From positions 1-64,000 of the forward strand of contig CAJNAR010000186.1 of NCBI GenBank assembly GCA_905220665.1: a stretch of DNA of 64,000 nt, read 5' to 3'. The stretch comes from Albugo candida (lineage: Eukaryota; Oomycota; Peronosporomycetes; Albuginales; Albuginaceae). Below are positions 46,458-58,556 of the stretch, in pieces (positions within the stretch are counted from its first letter, which is position 1; every line of letters begins with the position of its first letter). Below the pieces are notes generated by a model. It was not told the DNA's origin and did no database searches. It saw only the letters and a list, made by a program, of their open reading frames with translations. The position numbers were made by a program, and so were the translations under genes.

Positions 46458-47837
46458 TTATCGTTTGCGCGCGTTCAACTTATCCAAAACAATGTTTTCA
46501 GTAGCTTGATCCATTTTGGCAAACGCTAGACGACAGCTTTCAATCAAAGCGGCAGCTACCTTCTCAACCTCATCGGTGTCACTCAACTCATGCGCTTGAA
46601 CATCGCTGTGTTCCTTTTCTGTCCACATTTCAATTTCAAGCACCTGAACGTATTGCAACGCGTGTAAGCCTTTGGATTTAGCACAAACGTATTCCGGTGG
46701 ACAAATCTGATCGGTATAACCATCCGTTGTGATGTCGCGCATCCCAAACCACCCTTTTCCCTTTATGCGCATCACAGAACCCTTTAACCCGCTGTGTGAA
46801 ATCTGCTGAATCTGGCCGTCGATCTTACAGCAAGTATACACCTTGTTTTCCACACGAGTTCGCATAAAAACGGTGCTACATCTCAGTTTGGCATTACTCG
46901 AATGCATTGGAATGTTTGTGTCAAACATTCCGATACACTGATTCGGTGAAAAGGCGGCTCCCTATCACAGAAATCATGAAAATATGAGCAATGTCCAGTT
47001 TGTTTCAAATTTTCAACTTACGCGAAAGCATCCATGCGTGATCGCCAGCATTGGAATGACTGTAGACTCCCATTTCGCAGCGGAGAAATCTTCTATCTCG
47101 AACGGAAATATTTTCGAATAATACTTTTGAATTGACAAACTCGAACGACGATTTCCGCTAGGGTTTACTCGAACAGTATACAGATTAGTGTCATTTTGAA
47201 ATAATCCTAATTTTTGCAGATGGACGGGGCACTGTTCGATCTGTTGGTACAGTTTGTACTGTTCCACCGGTGTGAGAAAATCGGCCATTTCTTCCAGTAA
47301 CCCACGTGTTGTTGAAATTGTCATTCTGGGCGTCAAAACCGACGAGCTTACCTTTTTCTGCAAAAATGAGCGTACTTGATTGCATGTCCGCATGTGAATG
47401 TCAACAAGTTTATGCAGGCGCGCATTTTCATCCTTTGCATGTTCACAATCACTCCTGATTCGTTCGGCGATACCACGCCACACACGCCTTCGCCGATTTA
47501 ATTTACGGTCAGGAATTGTGTGATCAACTTGCTGTAGTAAGATTGTTAGTTGGTCTTCTAGATGAGCGGCTTCTTCACGCAATTGTTCTATTTTGTGCCT
47601 AGCATCAGAACCGGTTGATTTCTGATGTCGTTTCAAGGCGGGTTTCTGATCTTTAGTCCGCATCGGGTTGGGTGTAGATTTCTGATTCCTCTGCTGGTAC
47701 TGTTTTGGAGGCGATTTCTGATTCAGACGACATAATGGCACATTGGGATCAGAGATCGGGGACTGAAGAAGTATATTGTCCTCATAAAACGTCCAAATTT
47801 CATCAATTGGTAATAAGTCTCCCGAAGTAATATCCAT
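46458..47837 (-). CDS. Oomycete coiled-coil protein, M96 mating-protein-like (439 aa, two exons)
   Basis: The exons are 47837-47022 and 46961-46458; the 60-nt intron joins GCFR to GAAFSPNQCIG. Residues 80-110 form a coiled coil (HKIEQLREEAAHLEDQLTIL), followed by an Arg-rich stretch (RKLNRRRRVWRGIAERIRS). The C-terminal 250 residues look like a globular domain, possibly START-like. This architecture matches a family widespread in oomycetes, some members of which are annotated as M96 mating-specific proteins. The function is unknown; the basic segment next to the coiled coil recalls bZIP proteins, but no canonical bZIP is present. Confidence 0.65.
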
Positions 47838-48406
47838 CGCACTGCAATTAAAAATGTGACGTTTCTAAATTTAAAAGCTGTTCATACGATTTGCCGTATA
47901 CTGTGATTTATTCATTATGAAAATTCACTCCGTAGAAAAACGCTTCCCCATTCCTGGGTATCTAACCCTACTCTCAACTTTTCGCTAGGTGCTGTGTTGC
48001 CGAGTTTCCTTTTTATGTATTTTTCTATATATTTCTGATTATAACATTCCCATACACAGAGTTTGTATACGTGATGTTTGTGGAATGAGATTGGTAGCTC
48101 AGCGGTTCTCTGCTCGTTTCAGACTTTTCCAGCATTTAACCTATAGATCTCATTCCAAGTTGACTGGGCGTCAAAGAGCACTATTTCTATTCATTCCAAT
48201 TAACTTTGCGGATCAACTCCACTTAATGCGCTCAATGTTCGATTATTAGATCCATTTATTTATAAGCCACTACGAAGCGTTCCTGAGCCTGAGTGTAGTG
48301 AAGCTTTCCACCTTTGACAGTCTTCACCTTGTACTGCTAGATAACGTATCAACGTGAATTTCTACTTTTCCTCTATGATTAGACCAAACAATGAGCGAAT
48401 CATGTA
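47838..48406. other. Intergenic region with an orphan exon-like segment (48336-48256, minus)
   Basis: On the minus strand, an AG acceptor at 48337 is followed by a 26-codon frame beginning QYKVKTVKGGKLHY and ending FVVAYK with a TAA stop. It has coding-like composition but does not join in frame to the RanBP1-domain gene next door, and no other upstream exon was found. The remainder shows no gene. Confidence 0.4.
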
Positions 48407-49373
48407 TCAATTGCTTAAAATCTTCTCTAAGGATTGGTGGAATGGTTCTAGATTCTCGAATCCGCTAAAGCGTAACACGTACGTGACGGGATGTACAATG
48501 TCTTCCTTAGGTTCGTCCTTGGGTTCCAAAATTGTGAATAGTAAAGTACGGTCCGTTTTTACGGTACACGAACCGAATGCTTGAATTCGCGCATTCAAAA
48601 TCAGCTTTGTTCCTGGACCTCGCGGGTACGATTCTCTGCGCATTACAATTCTTGTGTTCCTTCGATCCGCGACGACATCAAGCTTGGTCAATAATCGCAC
48701 CGGACCGATTCCAACTTCGACGTAATCGGACCCGATAAGTTTAAACAGTTTTCCACGTTGCTACAATAAACACCCGTGATATAATCTATACATTTGCATG
48801 ATTCCACATAGGTTATTACTTCCTGCAAGATCTGTTCATCTTCTTCTCCATTTGCTTGCTACTCATACGACTTCACTTAAGCTCTCTTTACGCCATAAAA
48901 TAAAATGCATCTACCTCGCCTTTTGTCAGCACGGGTACCACACTCGATCCCTCTTCTTTTCCAGAATCCAATTCTTTCGTTTGATTTGCAAATGCGTTCG
49001 TATTATCGTCTGTGGTGTAGGCTGAGAAGGAGGCCTTGCTGGACTGAAAAGAAGCAAAGCCATTCATTTGCTTATACGCTGCAAAACCGCTCTTCTAAAA
49101 AAAAACGAAAATTAGATCAAATGTGAGAGTAAGTACAGCGTACAGTTCCGCCCGTTTTCGTGAGCTCCGAAGCTTCTACAGCATCATCCTCTGCTTCTTT
49201 GTGCGGACTCGGAGCTGTTGGCTCCTCTTTCTCGCAATCGAGTTTGCGTTTCTTTAATAGCTGTGATGAAGAAAGAGCGTAAGGAATATCCCCGACTTGA
49301 TGGCAGTGGATCGTACAGGATCGTGCTCTTCTTCCGAGTTTGCGGATTCCGTGGGCGCTTTGGTAGCGTTCAT
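48407..49373 (-). CDS. RanBP1-domain protein, Nup50/RanBP3-like (248 aa, five exons)
   Basis: The exons are 49373-49317, 49260-49144, 49094-48915, 48858-48820 and 48760-48407, with introns of 49-59 nt, all in frame. The N-terminus is acidic (NSEEEHDP), then basic (LLKKRKLDCEKEE), as in nucleoporin Nup50-type proteins. The last 130 residues form a Ran-binding domain (QRGKLFKLIGSDYVEVGIGP, then RLLTKL, RIVMRRES). It probably takes part in Ran-dependent nuclear transport. Exon 4 is only 39 nt. The start lies 119 bp from the divergent MRG15 gene. Confidence 0.85.
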
Positions 49374-49492
49374 GCAGCGTGTCGATATCTGAATTGATGT
49401 GGTGGAACACAATGTTAGTGCGTAAGTGCTGATTGTAATAATTAGGTAATTACTTGTTTGGGACGGAGCGGGTAGAAGGAAGCGCAATTAGA
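49374..49492. promoter_or_regulatory. Compact bidirectional promoter (RanBP1-domain / MRG15 genes)
   Basis: 119 bp separate the divergent start codons of two nuclear-protein genes. No TATA box is evident. Confidence 0.5.
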
Positions 49493-50670
49493 ATGTTTCA
49501 TGTGGGCGAACGCGTGTTAGCAAGACATGGTTTGCTGATGATATATGATGCAAAAATACTGAAGATTGATATGGGAAATGGAGTGATGGTTGACAGTCCA
49601 GAAGCGACGAAAGAACGGATGGAACAGCGTAGGAAGCAAAGCGGGAAAGCTAAGCAGAAAAATATTAATTCAGAGGAGGACATGCAATTATGGAGCTACT
49701 TTATACACTATCAAAAATGGCATAAAAAATGGGATGAATGGGTGACACATGATCGATTATTAAAAGATACAGGTGCCAATCGAACATTGCAAAAGAAGGC
49801 GACAGAAGAGTATGAGAACGCCAAAAAAGGAAAAAAATTGCACACAAAGAAGCGTATCCGAGCGACTGGTATTGTCGGTAAGCGGCAGAATGGCGCCATG
49901 CGGAAAAAGTCGCCTTTCGATCGCAGCAATGTCAAAGTCGATGGACATCGAGAGACCGAATATTGTGTGGAAGACACGACAGCAATCGAAAGTGGTCCAC
50001 ATCAAATCAGCCATAACTTGGAAATAGGATGCGATCATCCCGTCCCCATCACTATTCCTTTTACGCTCAAGAAGCAGCTCGTAGAAGACTGGAAGCAGCT
50101 CACTCATGATCCATATAAGCTTGTACCACTACCAAGAAAGCCCAGCGTCAAGCAGGTACGCCCCAAAGTTGAGATTCTCATTGCGATGATTAATCGGAAT
50201 GTAATTAGATCATTGAACACTTTATGGATTATAAAAAATTAAAGACCAATTCAGATGCTGATGCCGACTACCAAAATGTAAACGAGATCATGACTGGCCT
50301 TCGTTCGTATTTCGACCGTTGTGTGGGATCTATTCTGCTGTACCGCATGGAGCGCTTACAGTATCAAACACTGAAAGAGCAAAATCCCAAAGTGGCTTTA
50401 TCGGAGCTCTACGGCGCGGAGCATTTGCTACGATTGTTCGGTATGTGGATTTCAATTTATTAATAAAAGAGCTAACTCGTTTGTTAAGTACGTCTTCCGA
50501 TACTTTTCGGTAACGCCAATATGTCAAAGCAAACAACTTTGCAGATACAAACTCTACTAGCGGATTTTTTACGTCATATGCAAAAAAATACATCGAGATG
50601 GTTTGTAGTGGAATACGAGAAGGCTGACGAAGCTTATATAGCCCGAGCTCTTTCGATACAGACCGCGTGA
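49493..50670 (+). CDS. MRG15/EAF3-type chromodomain protein (358 aa, three exons)
   Basis: A subunit of histone acetyltransferase (NuA4-type) and deacetylase complexes by family. The exons are 49493-50155, 50209-50440 and 50489-50670, with introns of 53 and 48 nt. The N-terminal chromo domain reads VGERVLARHGLLMIYDAKIL with WHKKWDEWV. The linker is basic. The MRG domain starts KPSVKQIIEHFMDYKKLK and continues through LSELYGAEHLLRLFVRLP in the joined frame. It ends SIQTA. The start is the first ATG of the frame. Confidence 0.92.
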
Positions 50671-50820
50671 TTGGATGCACTGTAAACCGTCTTTGATAGC
50701 TTCAAAGGTTTTGAGAGATGCGGTACTATTTTCATAATAAATGGTAAATTCGATCGATGATTGGTCGATATCATTTCAGTCTTGATTTACGTGAGGAACA
50801 AATTTATCGCCACTGATCGA

Positions 50821-52426
50821 ATGCATCGCTTGCAGGTATGTTAACAAGGCCATTTTTGCGCGATTGTATCGACTAAAATCACGGATTTGCATCCACGTAA
50901 AGCTATTGCGTCATCGAGCGACCTGGTGTGCTCTAACGTCAAGAAGAGAACTTGGGAAGCCAGCAGCTACTTTCCACCGTTCCTTGACTCGCGCGTTAAG
51001 TTCGTATCCAGACCATGAAGTAGTCGGTTTACCAGCATTATCTCCTGTAAGTTGTGTATGTTAACGCTATGAACGACCTGTATAAATGGATAACCGTTTG
51101 CAGACGATGGAAACGGGCACTATCACAAAATGGTGCAAGCAAGAAGGAGAATCAATTGCTGCGGGAGATATAATTTGCCAGGTAGAAACCGATAAAGCGG
51201 TAGTCGAATTCGAATCACAAGATGACTACTACTTGGCAAAAATATTAAAACCGGAAGGTAGCTCTGATATTCGCGTGGGTGAGCCAATTTTTGTCAGCAC
51301 ATTGGATCAAACGAGTCTGGAAGCATTCAAAAACTATCAGGTGGAAGAGCAGCAAAGTCAGAGCGTATCTTCACAGCAAATTGAAGCAGATACCACCGCT
51401 ACTTCATCCGCTTCCTCGTCTCCCACTCGATCCGAAAAAGAAGTCAACACCTCTGATCGCGTATTCGCAAGTCCATTGGCGAAAAAGCTAGCTCGTGAAT
51501 CGAATGTCTCGCTTGGTGGAATAACCGGTTCGGGCCCGCGGTCTCGTATTGTGAAAGCCGATGTGGAGGAAGCGATTAGAAACGTATCGAGTTCGTCAAA
51601 ATCCGATACAGTTCAGGAGCCATCACGAGCGCCCTCCCGTGTAGAGGGAGGAGAATCACAATCTTCTGACTACCCTCTCAATCCATTGGCAGTCGAATTT
51701 GCCGATTCATTGACGCGTCAAAAAACAACCGTTCCTCATTTCCATCTAGCAATTGATCTCACTTTAGACAAACTGTTGGATGCGCGTGACCGACTGAATG
51801 CAGGCCGACCTCAAGATCGACAACTTTCCGTGTACGATTTTATCATTCGTGCAGCGTCGCTCGCCATGAAAACAGTACCAGAAGTGAATTCCGCATGGAA
51901 AGAATCATTTATTCGACAATTTCACAGTGTGAATATTAATTTGGTCCTATCATCGACGACGAAACATGGCGGTGGAACCATTGCGCCAATGGTGGCAAAC
52001 GTGCAACAGAAAGGATTGGATGAAATCAATCAAGATGTGTCCCAATTGTTGGAGAGTGCTTCTGGTACATCCCTATCGTCCCAGCAGTTGGGACGTGGAA
52101 CGTTCACGATTTGTAACGTTGGAATGTATGAAGTACGGTCAATGGCTGGAATTATCTGTCCCGAACAAGCGTGCCTTTTGGGACTTGGGACGATTGAAAA
52201 GAAGGTTGTCCCCAACGAAGGTACCGTATCTCGCTTTGACGTGTCCATCAAATTACTAAGCTGTGTACGACACATAGATCCAGATGCAAAGGAAATTTAC
52301 CGATTTGCGACAAAAATGACCGCAACATTGGCGTGTGATCATCGTGTTGTGGATGGTGCAGTGGGAGCACAATGGCTCGCGGTCTTTAAAGAGCTAGTCG
52401 AAGATCCGCTAAAAATGATTCTATAA
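50821..52426 (+). CDS. Pyruvate dehydrogenase E2, dihydrolipoamide acetyltransferase (493 aa, three exons)
   Basis: A mitochondrial enzyme that transfers the acetyl group to CoA in the PDH complex. The exons are 50821-50835 (15 nt, MHRLQ), 50903-51046 and 51104-52426. The leader is basic and Ser/Arg-rich (HRSLTRALSS), suiting mitochondrial import. A single lipoyl domain begins LPALSPTMETGTI, with the lipoylated Lys in ETDKAVVEFE. A subunit-binding domain follows (FASPLAKKLARESNV), then the catalytic domain ending CDHRVVDGAVGAQW with the catalytic His/Asp. Assignment to PDH over BCKDH rests on the lipoyl-domain opening. The five-codon first exon is the least certain part. Confidence 0.9.
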
Positions 52427-52729
52427 CATTGAAGTTGTAATACTTTTCCTTGGAATAAGAAAAAAAACAAGTAGTTTGCATTCGTAAATTATGTCGCCAG
52501 ACGAGTCACTAGCTATCCATCCCATCATTAAGCATCAGCAATCTCATGTAGAATGTGTGTTCCTCCAGTTCTAAACACACTCGTCAGGAAGTTTTAATGT
52601 TGCATCATTTGCTCGCTGAATATTTAATTTGAATGGCAATTAGTGAGAGTTTTATTTTATCCAATCAGAATATTCTGCAGATCAACTTTGTGATTGGTTA
52701 GTAATTACGACTAGTTTCACTTTGTCAAA
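52427..52729. other. Intergenic between PDH E2 and MCM7
   Basis: About 300 bp with no gene seen, serving as 3' end of E2 and promoter of MCM7. Confidence 0.6.
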
Positions 52730-55370
52730 ATGAATGCCGCAATCCCGCGCGCTTCACTGAATTCCAGCAGTAATCGGCAGCAACAAGCGAGCTCCTCACG
52801 ATATCTGGTCAGCGATTCACAATCGGGTACACATCAGTTGAACTCATCCAACAGCACTGTACCATACAATCCCTCTGCTGGATATCAAGACGACAAAGGT
52901 ATTCCTCGAGCACACGAGTTGAACTTGCCGTTTCCCTCTCTTAATTAATATTTTATAACGATACCATTTTACAAAGCGTAGCTAAATGCATTCGATTTGT
53001 ACAAACATTCACTTCCCACACTGACAACTCCAATACAGGACCCAAGTACATGACAATTTTGGTAAACCGCATTGTTTTATACCCTTTCCAAACTCATAAC
53101 AGAGAACATTACCTCTAACATCTAATATCACAGCAACAAGTTGCGAATCGAGAGCGCATTTCCATCCCAATTTCACTCGATGACGTCCAAATAGTACATT
53201 GATCCATCGCACAATCGCTTATTTGTCCAACTGATTCAATTTTGCGTAGTTTGACGGCGAAGATGATGCACTCGTTTATCGAATCGGACGAAATACCAAG
53301 CGGTACATTTCTCTATTCGCTGAAGCAGTTGAGGAGTGTCTACCACCTCCAACGCGCGATCTATCAGGAACAGAGGACATTCTCGACGTTTTGAGAATGC
53401 ATCGTCCTGAGGAAACAGGCCAAATCCATACGGAAGAAACCGATCCTGAAAGCGCACGCAAAAGCAATATTCCTCGAGCGCTGATGCGTCGATTCGAAAT
53501 CCGTCTGGTTCCTGGAATCAAACTGAAATCGGTCGCGATACGACATGTCAAAGCTCGTCATGTTGGCTCACTAGTTCGAATCACTGGAATGGTGACGCGT
53601 GTGTCCAATGTGAAGCCCCTACTCACAGTCGCAACATACACGTGTGAAATCTGTGCGTTTGAAGTATATCAAGAAGTGAATGCACGTCAATTCACTCCTT
53701 TATCACAATGTCCAAGTGATCGATGCAAAACAAATAGAACGAATGGAAGGCTCGTGTTACAGACAAAAGCGTCCAAGTTTGAAAAATTCCAGGAACTCAA
53801 ATTTCAAGAAACTCCCGATCAAGTTCCAATGGGCCACGTTCCGCGCTCATTGACAGTGTACTTGCGTGGCGAACTGACACGAACATGCGAACCGGGTTCG
53901 ATCGTAACAATCTGCGGAATTTTTCTCCCACTTCCAATCTCTGCACAACGAAAAATGCAAATGGGATTATTGACAGAAACTTACTTGGAAGCCACCGATG
54001 TGAAAAACCACAAGACGAGATACTCGGCCATGGAATCGAACGAAGCGATGGAAACTCAAGTACTTCGTCTGCAACAAAATTCCAACATTTATGAAATCTT
54101 ATCTCAATCCATCGCACCGGAAATCTACGGTCATGAAGATGTGAAGAAAGCGCTCTTATTGCTAATGATCGGTGGTGTGACAAAGAGAATGGATGAAGGA
54201 ATGAGACTCCGTGGAGACATCAACATCTTACTCATTGGCGATCCCGGAGTCGCCAAATCACAACTGCTCAAACACATTGTCAGTATCGCTCCTCGCGGAG
54301 TGTACACAACCGGAAAAGGAAGCTCTGGTGTGGGTCTTACAGCAGCTGTCATTCGCGATTCTATCACACGTGAAATGACTTTGGAAGGCGGAGCTCTCGT
54401 TCTCGCCGATATGGGAATATGTGCAATCGATGAATTTGACAAAATGGAGGAAAGTGATCGCACAGCCATTCACGAAGTCATGGAACAGCAAACTGTCAGC
54501 ATCGCTAAAGCGGGAATCACCACAACACTCAATGCGCGTACATCTGTTCTTGCAGCAGCAAATCCCATTTACGGACGATACAATCCGAAACTCAGCGCAT
54601 CTCAGAATATCAATCTCTCCAATGCGTTACTCTCGCGCTTTGATCTCATCTTTCTGATCCTCGATCATGCGAATTACGACCGCGATGAAACTCTTGCAAG
54701 ACACGTGACGTATGTGCATCGATACGCAAAGAATCCAAAGATGAATTTCGAGCCCGTTCGACCCGAAGTGCTTCGGTACTTTGTCGCTATTGCCAAACAA
54801 TACACTCCTCACATTCCATCCGAATTGAGCGGATACATTGTCGAAGCGTATGTGACATTACGGCAACAGGACGCAAATGATCAAATGCGAGAGATGCGAC
54901 AGAATGGAAGGCAGTATGCAAGCGACAGTAATGGCAATGGAAATGAAGGACAGACAGCGATGACTGCACGTCAATTATTGAGCATTTTGAGAATGTCACA
55001 AGCATTAGCTCGACTTCGATTCGCAACGGATGTGATGCATCAGGATGTCGACGAAGCGATACGATTGGTATACGCATCGAAAGCTTCTCTTTTGAATCAA
55101 ACGGAAGACTATACGAAAAATGGAAGAGGACACGCAATCAATGGAACGGGATTTATTGGATCGAGTGACGTGATGTCGACGATTTATCGTATGGTGTTGG
55201 AATACGCAAAGGACAAAGACATTTGTGCTGTTACGATCGCTGATATTGAGCCAATTGTTTTTCGAAAAGGATATACGATGCAGCAATTACGATCGTGCAT
55301 CAAATATTACTCGGAGTTGGATGTTATGCAAATGAATGCCGCGGGAACAACACTCCATTTTGTCGCGTAG
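52730..55370 (+). CDS. MCM7: DNA replication licensing factor MCM7 (809 aa, four exons)
   Basis: A subunit of the MCM2-7 replicative helicase. The exons are 52730-52898, 52982-53061, 53134-53193 and 53250-55370, with introns of 83, 72 and 56 nt. They join in frame as DDKAKCIRFVQTF, then GPKYMTILQQVANRERISI, then DALVYRIGRNTKRYISLFAE. The zinc-finger region includes CEICAF and CPSDRCKTN. Walker A is GDPGVAKSQLLK, Walker B LVLADMGICAIDEFDKM, and the Arg finger is LLSRFDLIF. MCM7 over MCM5 is decided by MRRFEIRLVPG, VSNVKPLLTVATYTC, SIAPEIYGHEDVKKA and the ending YYSELDVMQ. The Ser/Asn-rich N-terminal 45 residues are unusual. Confidence 0.94.
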
Positions 55371-55600
55371 ATGTGCTTCGTACTTTATGGGATGGGTACG
55401 GAGATGGTCGTGGGTGAAAGACGGCGAGAAATACATTGCGAAGGAAATGATATGGAAATATACGATTTATACACATAGAGAGGTTATGCTGCTTGTAAAT
55501 GGAAGAGGCTGAGGCATAATTGCACGATACGATGCCTTTTGTGTACAGATTTGATACTTGCAAAATCGCGTCACTCAATGTATGCCCTCTGCATCGATAA

Positions 55601-56320
55601 TTACCAAGCCGGTTCAATTGGAGTTTCTTCTTTTTCTTTTTCCGGTGCAGGACTTCCTTTTTTTTCTTTTTCTGGAGCAGGACTTCCTTCTTTTTCTTTT
55701 TCTGGAGTTGGAATCTCTTCTTTATCAGGAGTTCCGTTCTTCTTTCTTGACTTTCCCTTTGCTTGACCCGTTTTCCCTTCTTCATCCTGCCTGAAATTTC
55801 CGTGAGATTTCTCTTTATTATCTCCACTGGGGTTCTCATTGGGATTTTCTCCCGACTTTTCTTTGGGATCTTCCGTATTGTTTTCGCTGTTATTCTTTGC
55901 TTTATCTTTTTCATCTTCTTTCCTCTGTTTTTCTTCCTCTTTCTCTTTCTTCTTCAATGCTTTGGCTTTTTTCTTTGCCAATTTTGCTGCCTTTTTATCG
56001 TCTTTAATTTTCTGTTTTCTCTCTTTCTCGATCCTCTTCTTCTCGGCTTTGTCTTTCTTCTTCTGCGCTTTATCCTTCTTCTTTTTCTCTTTTTCCTCCT
56101 CCGTATCCTTATCGTTCTCCTTCTCCGGATCATCCTTGAGGTACGCCTCACCACACTCATCGGGATTCTCTTTCGGATCGCCGCCATTACTCTTTTTTGG
56201 CTTATCCGCCAGCTTTCGGAACCTCAAAGGTGTTGCCAATTTCCTCTCTGAGAGGTCCTCACATGAGTATTGACTCATGCAAAATGAGGCAATGAGGAGA
56301 ATGATTGTTGCTATTCGCAT
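55601..56320 (-). CDS. Secreted effector-like protein 1, Lys/Glu-rich (239 aa)
   Basis: It has an N-terminal signal peptide (MRIATIILLIASFCMSQYSC), then the family motif DLSERKLATPLRFRKL. The rest is extremely charged (long KKKDKAEKK-type stretches) and ends with tandem SPAPEKEKK/E repeats. No membrane segment follows the signal peptide. The leader, motif and promoter are shared with three further genes to the right. The position of the motif after the cleavage site recalls oomycete host-targeted effectors, but a canonical RXLR-dEER is absent. The role is unknown. Confidence 0.8.
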   Translation of the reverse strand: MRIATIILLIASFCMSQYSCEDLSERKLATPLRFRKLADKPKKSNGGDPKENPDECGEAYLKDDPEKENDKDTEEEKEKKKKDKAQKKKDKAEKKRIEKERKQKIKDDKKAAKLAKKKAKALKKKEKEEEKQRKEDEKDKAKNNSENNTEDPKEKSGENPNENPSGDNKEKSHGNFRQDEEGKTGQAKGKSRKKNGTPDKEEIPTPEKEKEGSPAPEKEKKGSPAPEKEKEETPIEPAW

Positions 56321-56330
56321 TGTTGTCGTT

Positions 56331-56553
56331 GAGAGTGAATTTGAAAATGTATCCTCATACCACTCGCGTTGTTCTCTGTAAGATTTGAGGAAATTTACTC
56401 AAGTGTAAACGCGCAACAGAGTGGTGAGGTTTCACTGCGCAATCTGAGTGAGATCATTGTCATCGAAGAAGCATTTTGTCATGAAAGATTGGTTTAACAG
56501 AGCTTATACTGATGATAAATAGGTAGTTTTGTGCTATGACGTCAGAATACGTG
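56331..56553 (-). promoter_or_regulatory. Duplicated upstream region with CRE-like TGACGTCA (56537-56544)
   Basis: A block beginning gagagtgaatttgaaaatg lies just upstream of the start codon, and TGACGTCAGAATACGT lies 217 bp upstream of the ATG. The same arrangement recurs at the other members of the array. The palindrome TGACGTCA is the textbook bZIP (CREB/ATF) site; its use here is inferred. Confidence 0.55.
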
Positions 56554-57425
56554 ATGTATGATATTTTCAGGAAATCATCGAACTGATAAACGAGTGCAAG
56601 AATTCTTCACCCCTCATAACACGGAGGGAATTCTCCCAGATGGTGATACTCAACGCCCCTCAATTGAGCTGTCTACCTCGCTTTTGTATCACACGTACGC
56701 GATAATGAGTGTGGAGTTGCCTAGAACTAGGCTCCAACTAGGACTGCTATAATTAAGCTGTCTGGGTAACATGATATATTGCGAGATTTGATAAAGTACT
56801 ATTTGTGAACATCAGCATATCTCGATGGATTGGATAAGTGAATAATAAATCAAAAGTGATTTCCCACGCGTCTTCTTATCTGATATATTGTCACATAAAT
56901 ATTTTCGTATTGGTTACTACGACAATTGATTCGTCACAAAGATATTGATTCATAAGGTGATGAAGAGGCTCTGGAAGTAGCTCAGAGGGTGGACGTTCGG
57001 TATGGACACACAGTCGCCTTTGTAGCTGTAGAAAGATTGCGAGAAGGAAGCGCGTTAAGGCACTCGCAAAGATGGGATTTACGAATTTTGCCCATTTTTA
57101 ATGAATTAGTCAAATGCTTATCTGACTGCACGATATGCTTTATTGTATGTAACATTAATAACACTTATAAACTTTGCGTCATAAAAGGTTGTTTTTACAA
57201 AGTCTTTACTGTTTGAATAGGAAACAACGCTAAATGATGCCAGCGTGCGTGGCAAAATTTCCAGGAATTACCAGCTTTTGCGTCAAAAGAACTGCCTTTT
57301 ACGAAGGTGTTCCGTCAATAAATAGCTACCACCGTACAGTGACATCGGCATACGTGACGGTCTTCTCATCCATAATACCACTCATAGTTATCCTTAAACT
57401 AGGACTACTATAGTCACTTCAGCTC

Positions 57426-57970
57426 ATGCGAATAGTTATAAGCTCATTGCGGACGTGACATTCATTCAATACAGCATTCGGCTTCGAATCATCGCGGTGA
57501 TCATCATGTGACGTTATTCCCACACGTATTTTAGACTGAACAGCTCTGATATTCAGACAGAGCTATCAGAAACGCAGCAATGCACTTTACCTTATACCTT
57601 ATAGCTGCGAAGTAAACGCTTCAGTTGCTCGCAGAAGAAAAATAGCTCTGTGTCCAAACCATAGTGTGGTTTTCGACGCGAATCTTTTCAACCTGTGTAT
57701 TTTATATGGTCAGCAGGATTGATATGAATCACCCGCCGGATAGAATGACATTTGGTGCAATGCGCGGCTTTCCATGCTTCATGCATTGTTATCCTTTGCA
57801 TTTCTTCTATGATAAGCAAGGTCGATGCGCCATGATGATCGCATTGTTATCATTGAGCATGTGATGCATAAAGATGAGGTACGAATGAGATTAGAATACA
57901 ATTAAATGTTGCGAAAACTACTCGGAATTGGACGTCATGCAGCAGAAACAACGCAATATTTTGTGACATC
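57426..57970. repeat. Tandem duplication unit, left copy
   Basis: Long blocks (such as the one from about 57431, ataagctcattgcggacgtg, and the one ending at the MCM7-like fragment) recur about 1.6 kb to the right (from about 59055). A small insertion near 59325 separates the two. The unit contains no intact gene of its own but lies immediately downstream of effector-like gene 2. Confidence 0.8.
57907..57970 (+). pseudogene. Remnant of the MCM7 3' end
   Basis: The segment translates with the block YYSELDVMQ in slightly changed form and aligns with MCM7 codons at 55297-55366. It is a short, dead fragment between effector-like genes 1 and 2. Confidence 0.7.
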
Positions 57971-58190
57971 GGTATTTTCGTTCTTTATCGACTGGCTACT
58001 GTGATGGTCGGTCGTTTATAAAGCAACCGAGTCGCATTGTCATGTTGGAGAAACGGACGCGAAATGTTTCGTGAAGGTAGCTTTATTTACAAATGGATGG
58101 AACGATCCGTTCTGTGCAGAAGTATAATATTTGCGGGAGTCTGTTCATTTCATTAAAATGGCCTAATCAAGAATTCCTGCGACTCATTTT

Positions 58191-58547
58191 CTACTTTCTC
58201 ACTCCTTGTCCACTTTTCCCGCCATTAATTCCTTTGTAACCTTTTGGCTTTTCTTCCTTTCTATTGTTTTTATCTTCTTTCTCTTTTGAGCTTTTTCTAT
58301 CGTCTTTCGTTAATTTCATTCCTTTCTTCGCATTATCGTCTGCACTTCCCACAACAGCACTGCGCAAGGAACGCTGACTCGGATGGTTCGATGTAGCTCC
58401 CGGACCTCCCCCTGTACCTTGTTCGGGTGTACCCTTCAGCTTTCGGAATCTTGGAGATGTCGTCAATTCTCTGTCTGAGAGCCCCTCACACGAGTATTGA
58501 CTCACGTAAAATGAAGCAACGAGAAGAATGATTGTTGTTATTCGCAT
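58191..58547 (-). CDS. Secreted effector-like protein 2 (118 aa)
   Basis: Signal peptide MRITTIILLVASFYVSQYSC, then GLSDRELTTSPRFRKLKGTP, closely matching gene 1. The tail is Gly- and Lys-rich (DNAKKGMKLTKDDRKSSKEK) and ends SGQGVRK. It is single-exon with no cysteine-rich domain. It is less than half the length of gene 1, the difference being in the charged tail. It belongs to the same tandem family; the function is unknown. Confidence 0.78.
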   Translation of the reverse strand: MRITTIILLVASFYVSQYSCEGLSDRELTTSPRFRKLKGTPEQGTGGGPGATSNHPSQRSLRSAVVGSADDNAKKGMKLTKDDRKSSKEKEDKNNRKEEKPKGYKGINGGKSGQGVRK

Positions 58548-58556
58548 CTTTTAGTT

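Noticed and set aside
48090..48130. tRNA-like stretch (ggtagctcagcggttctctgctcg)
   Set aside because: It resembles a D arm, but no anticodon or T arm can be folded around it.
52730..52948. Independent small Ser/Asn-rich gene
   Set aside because: Its first 169 bp form exon 1 of MCM7, with a good donor at 52899 that joins in frame to the next exon.
53391..55370. MCM5 as identity of the MCM gene, with a start at 53391
   Set aside because: Signature segments match MCM7, and three upstream exons extend the protein in frame to 52730.
55763..56273. Plus-strand hydrophobic ORFs opposite effector-like gene 1
   Set aside because: They are the complement of Lys/Glu-rich codons and only appear membrane-like; no start context or similarity.
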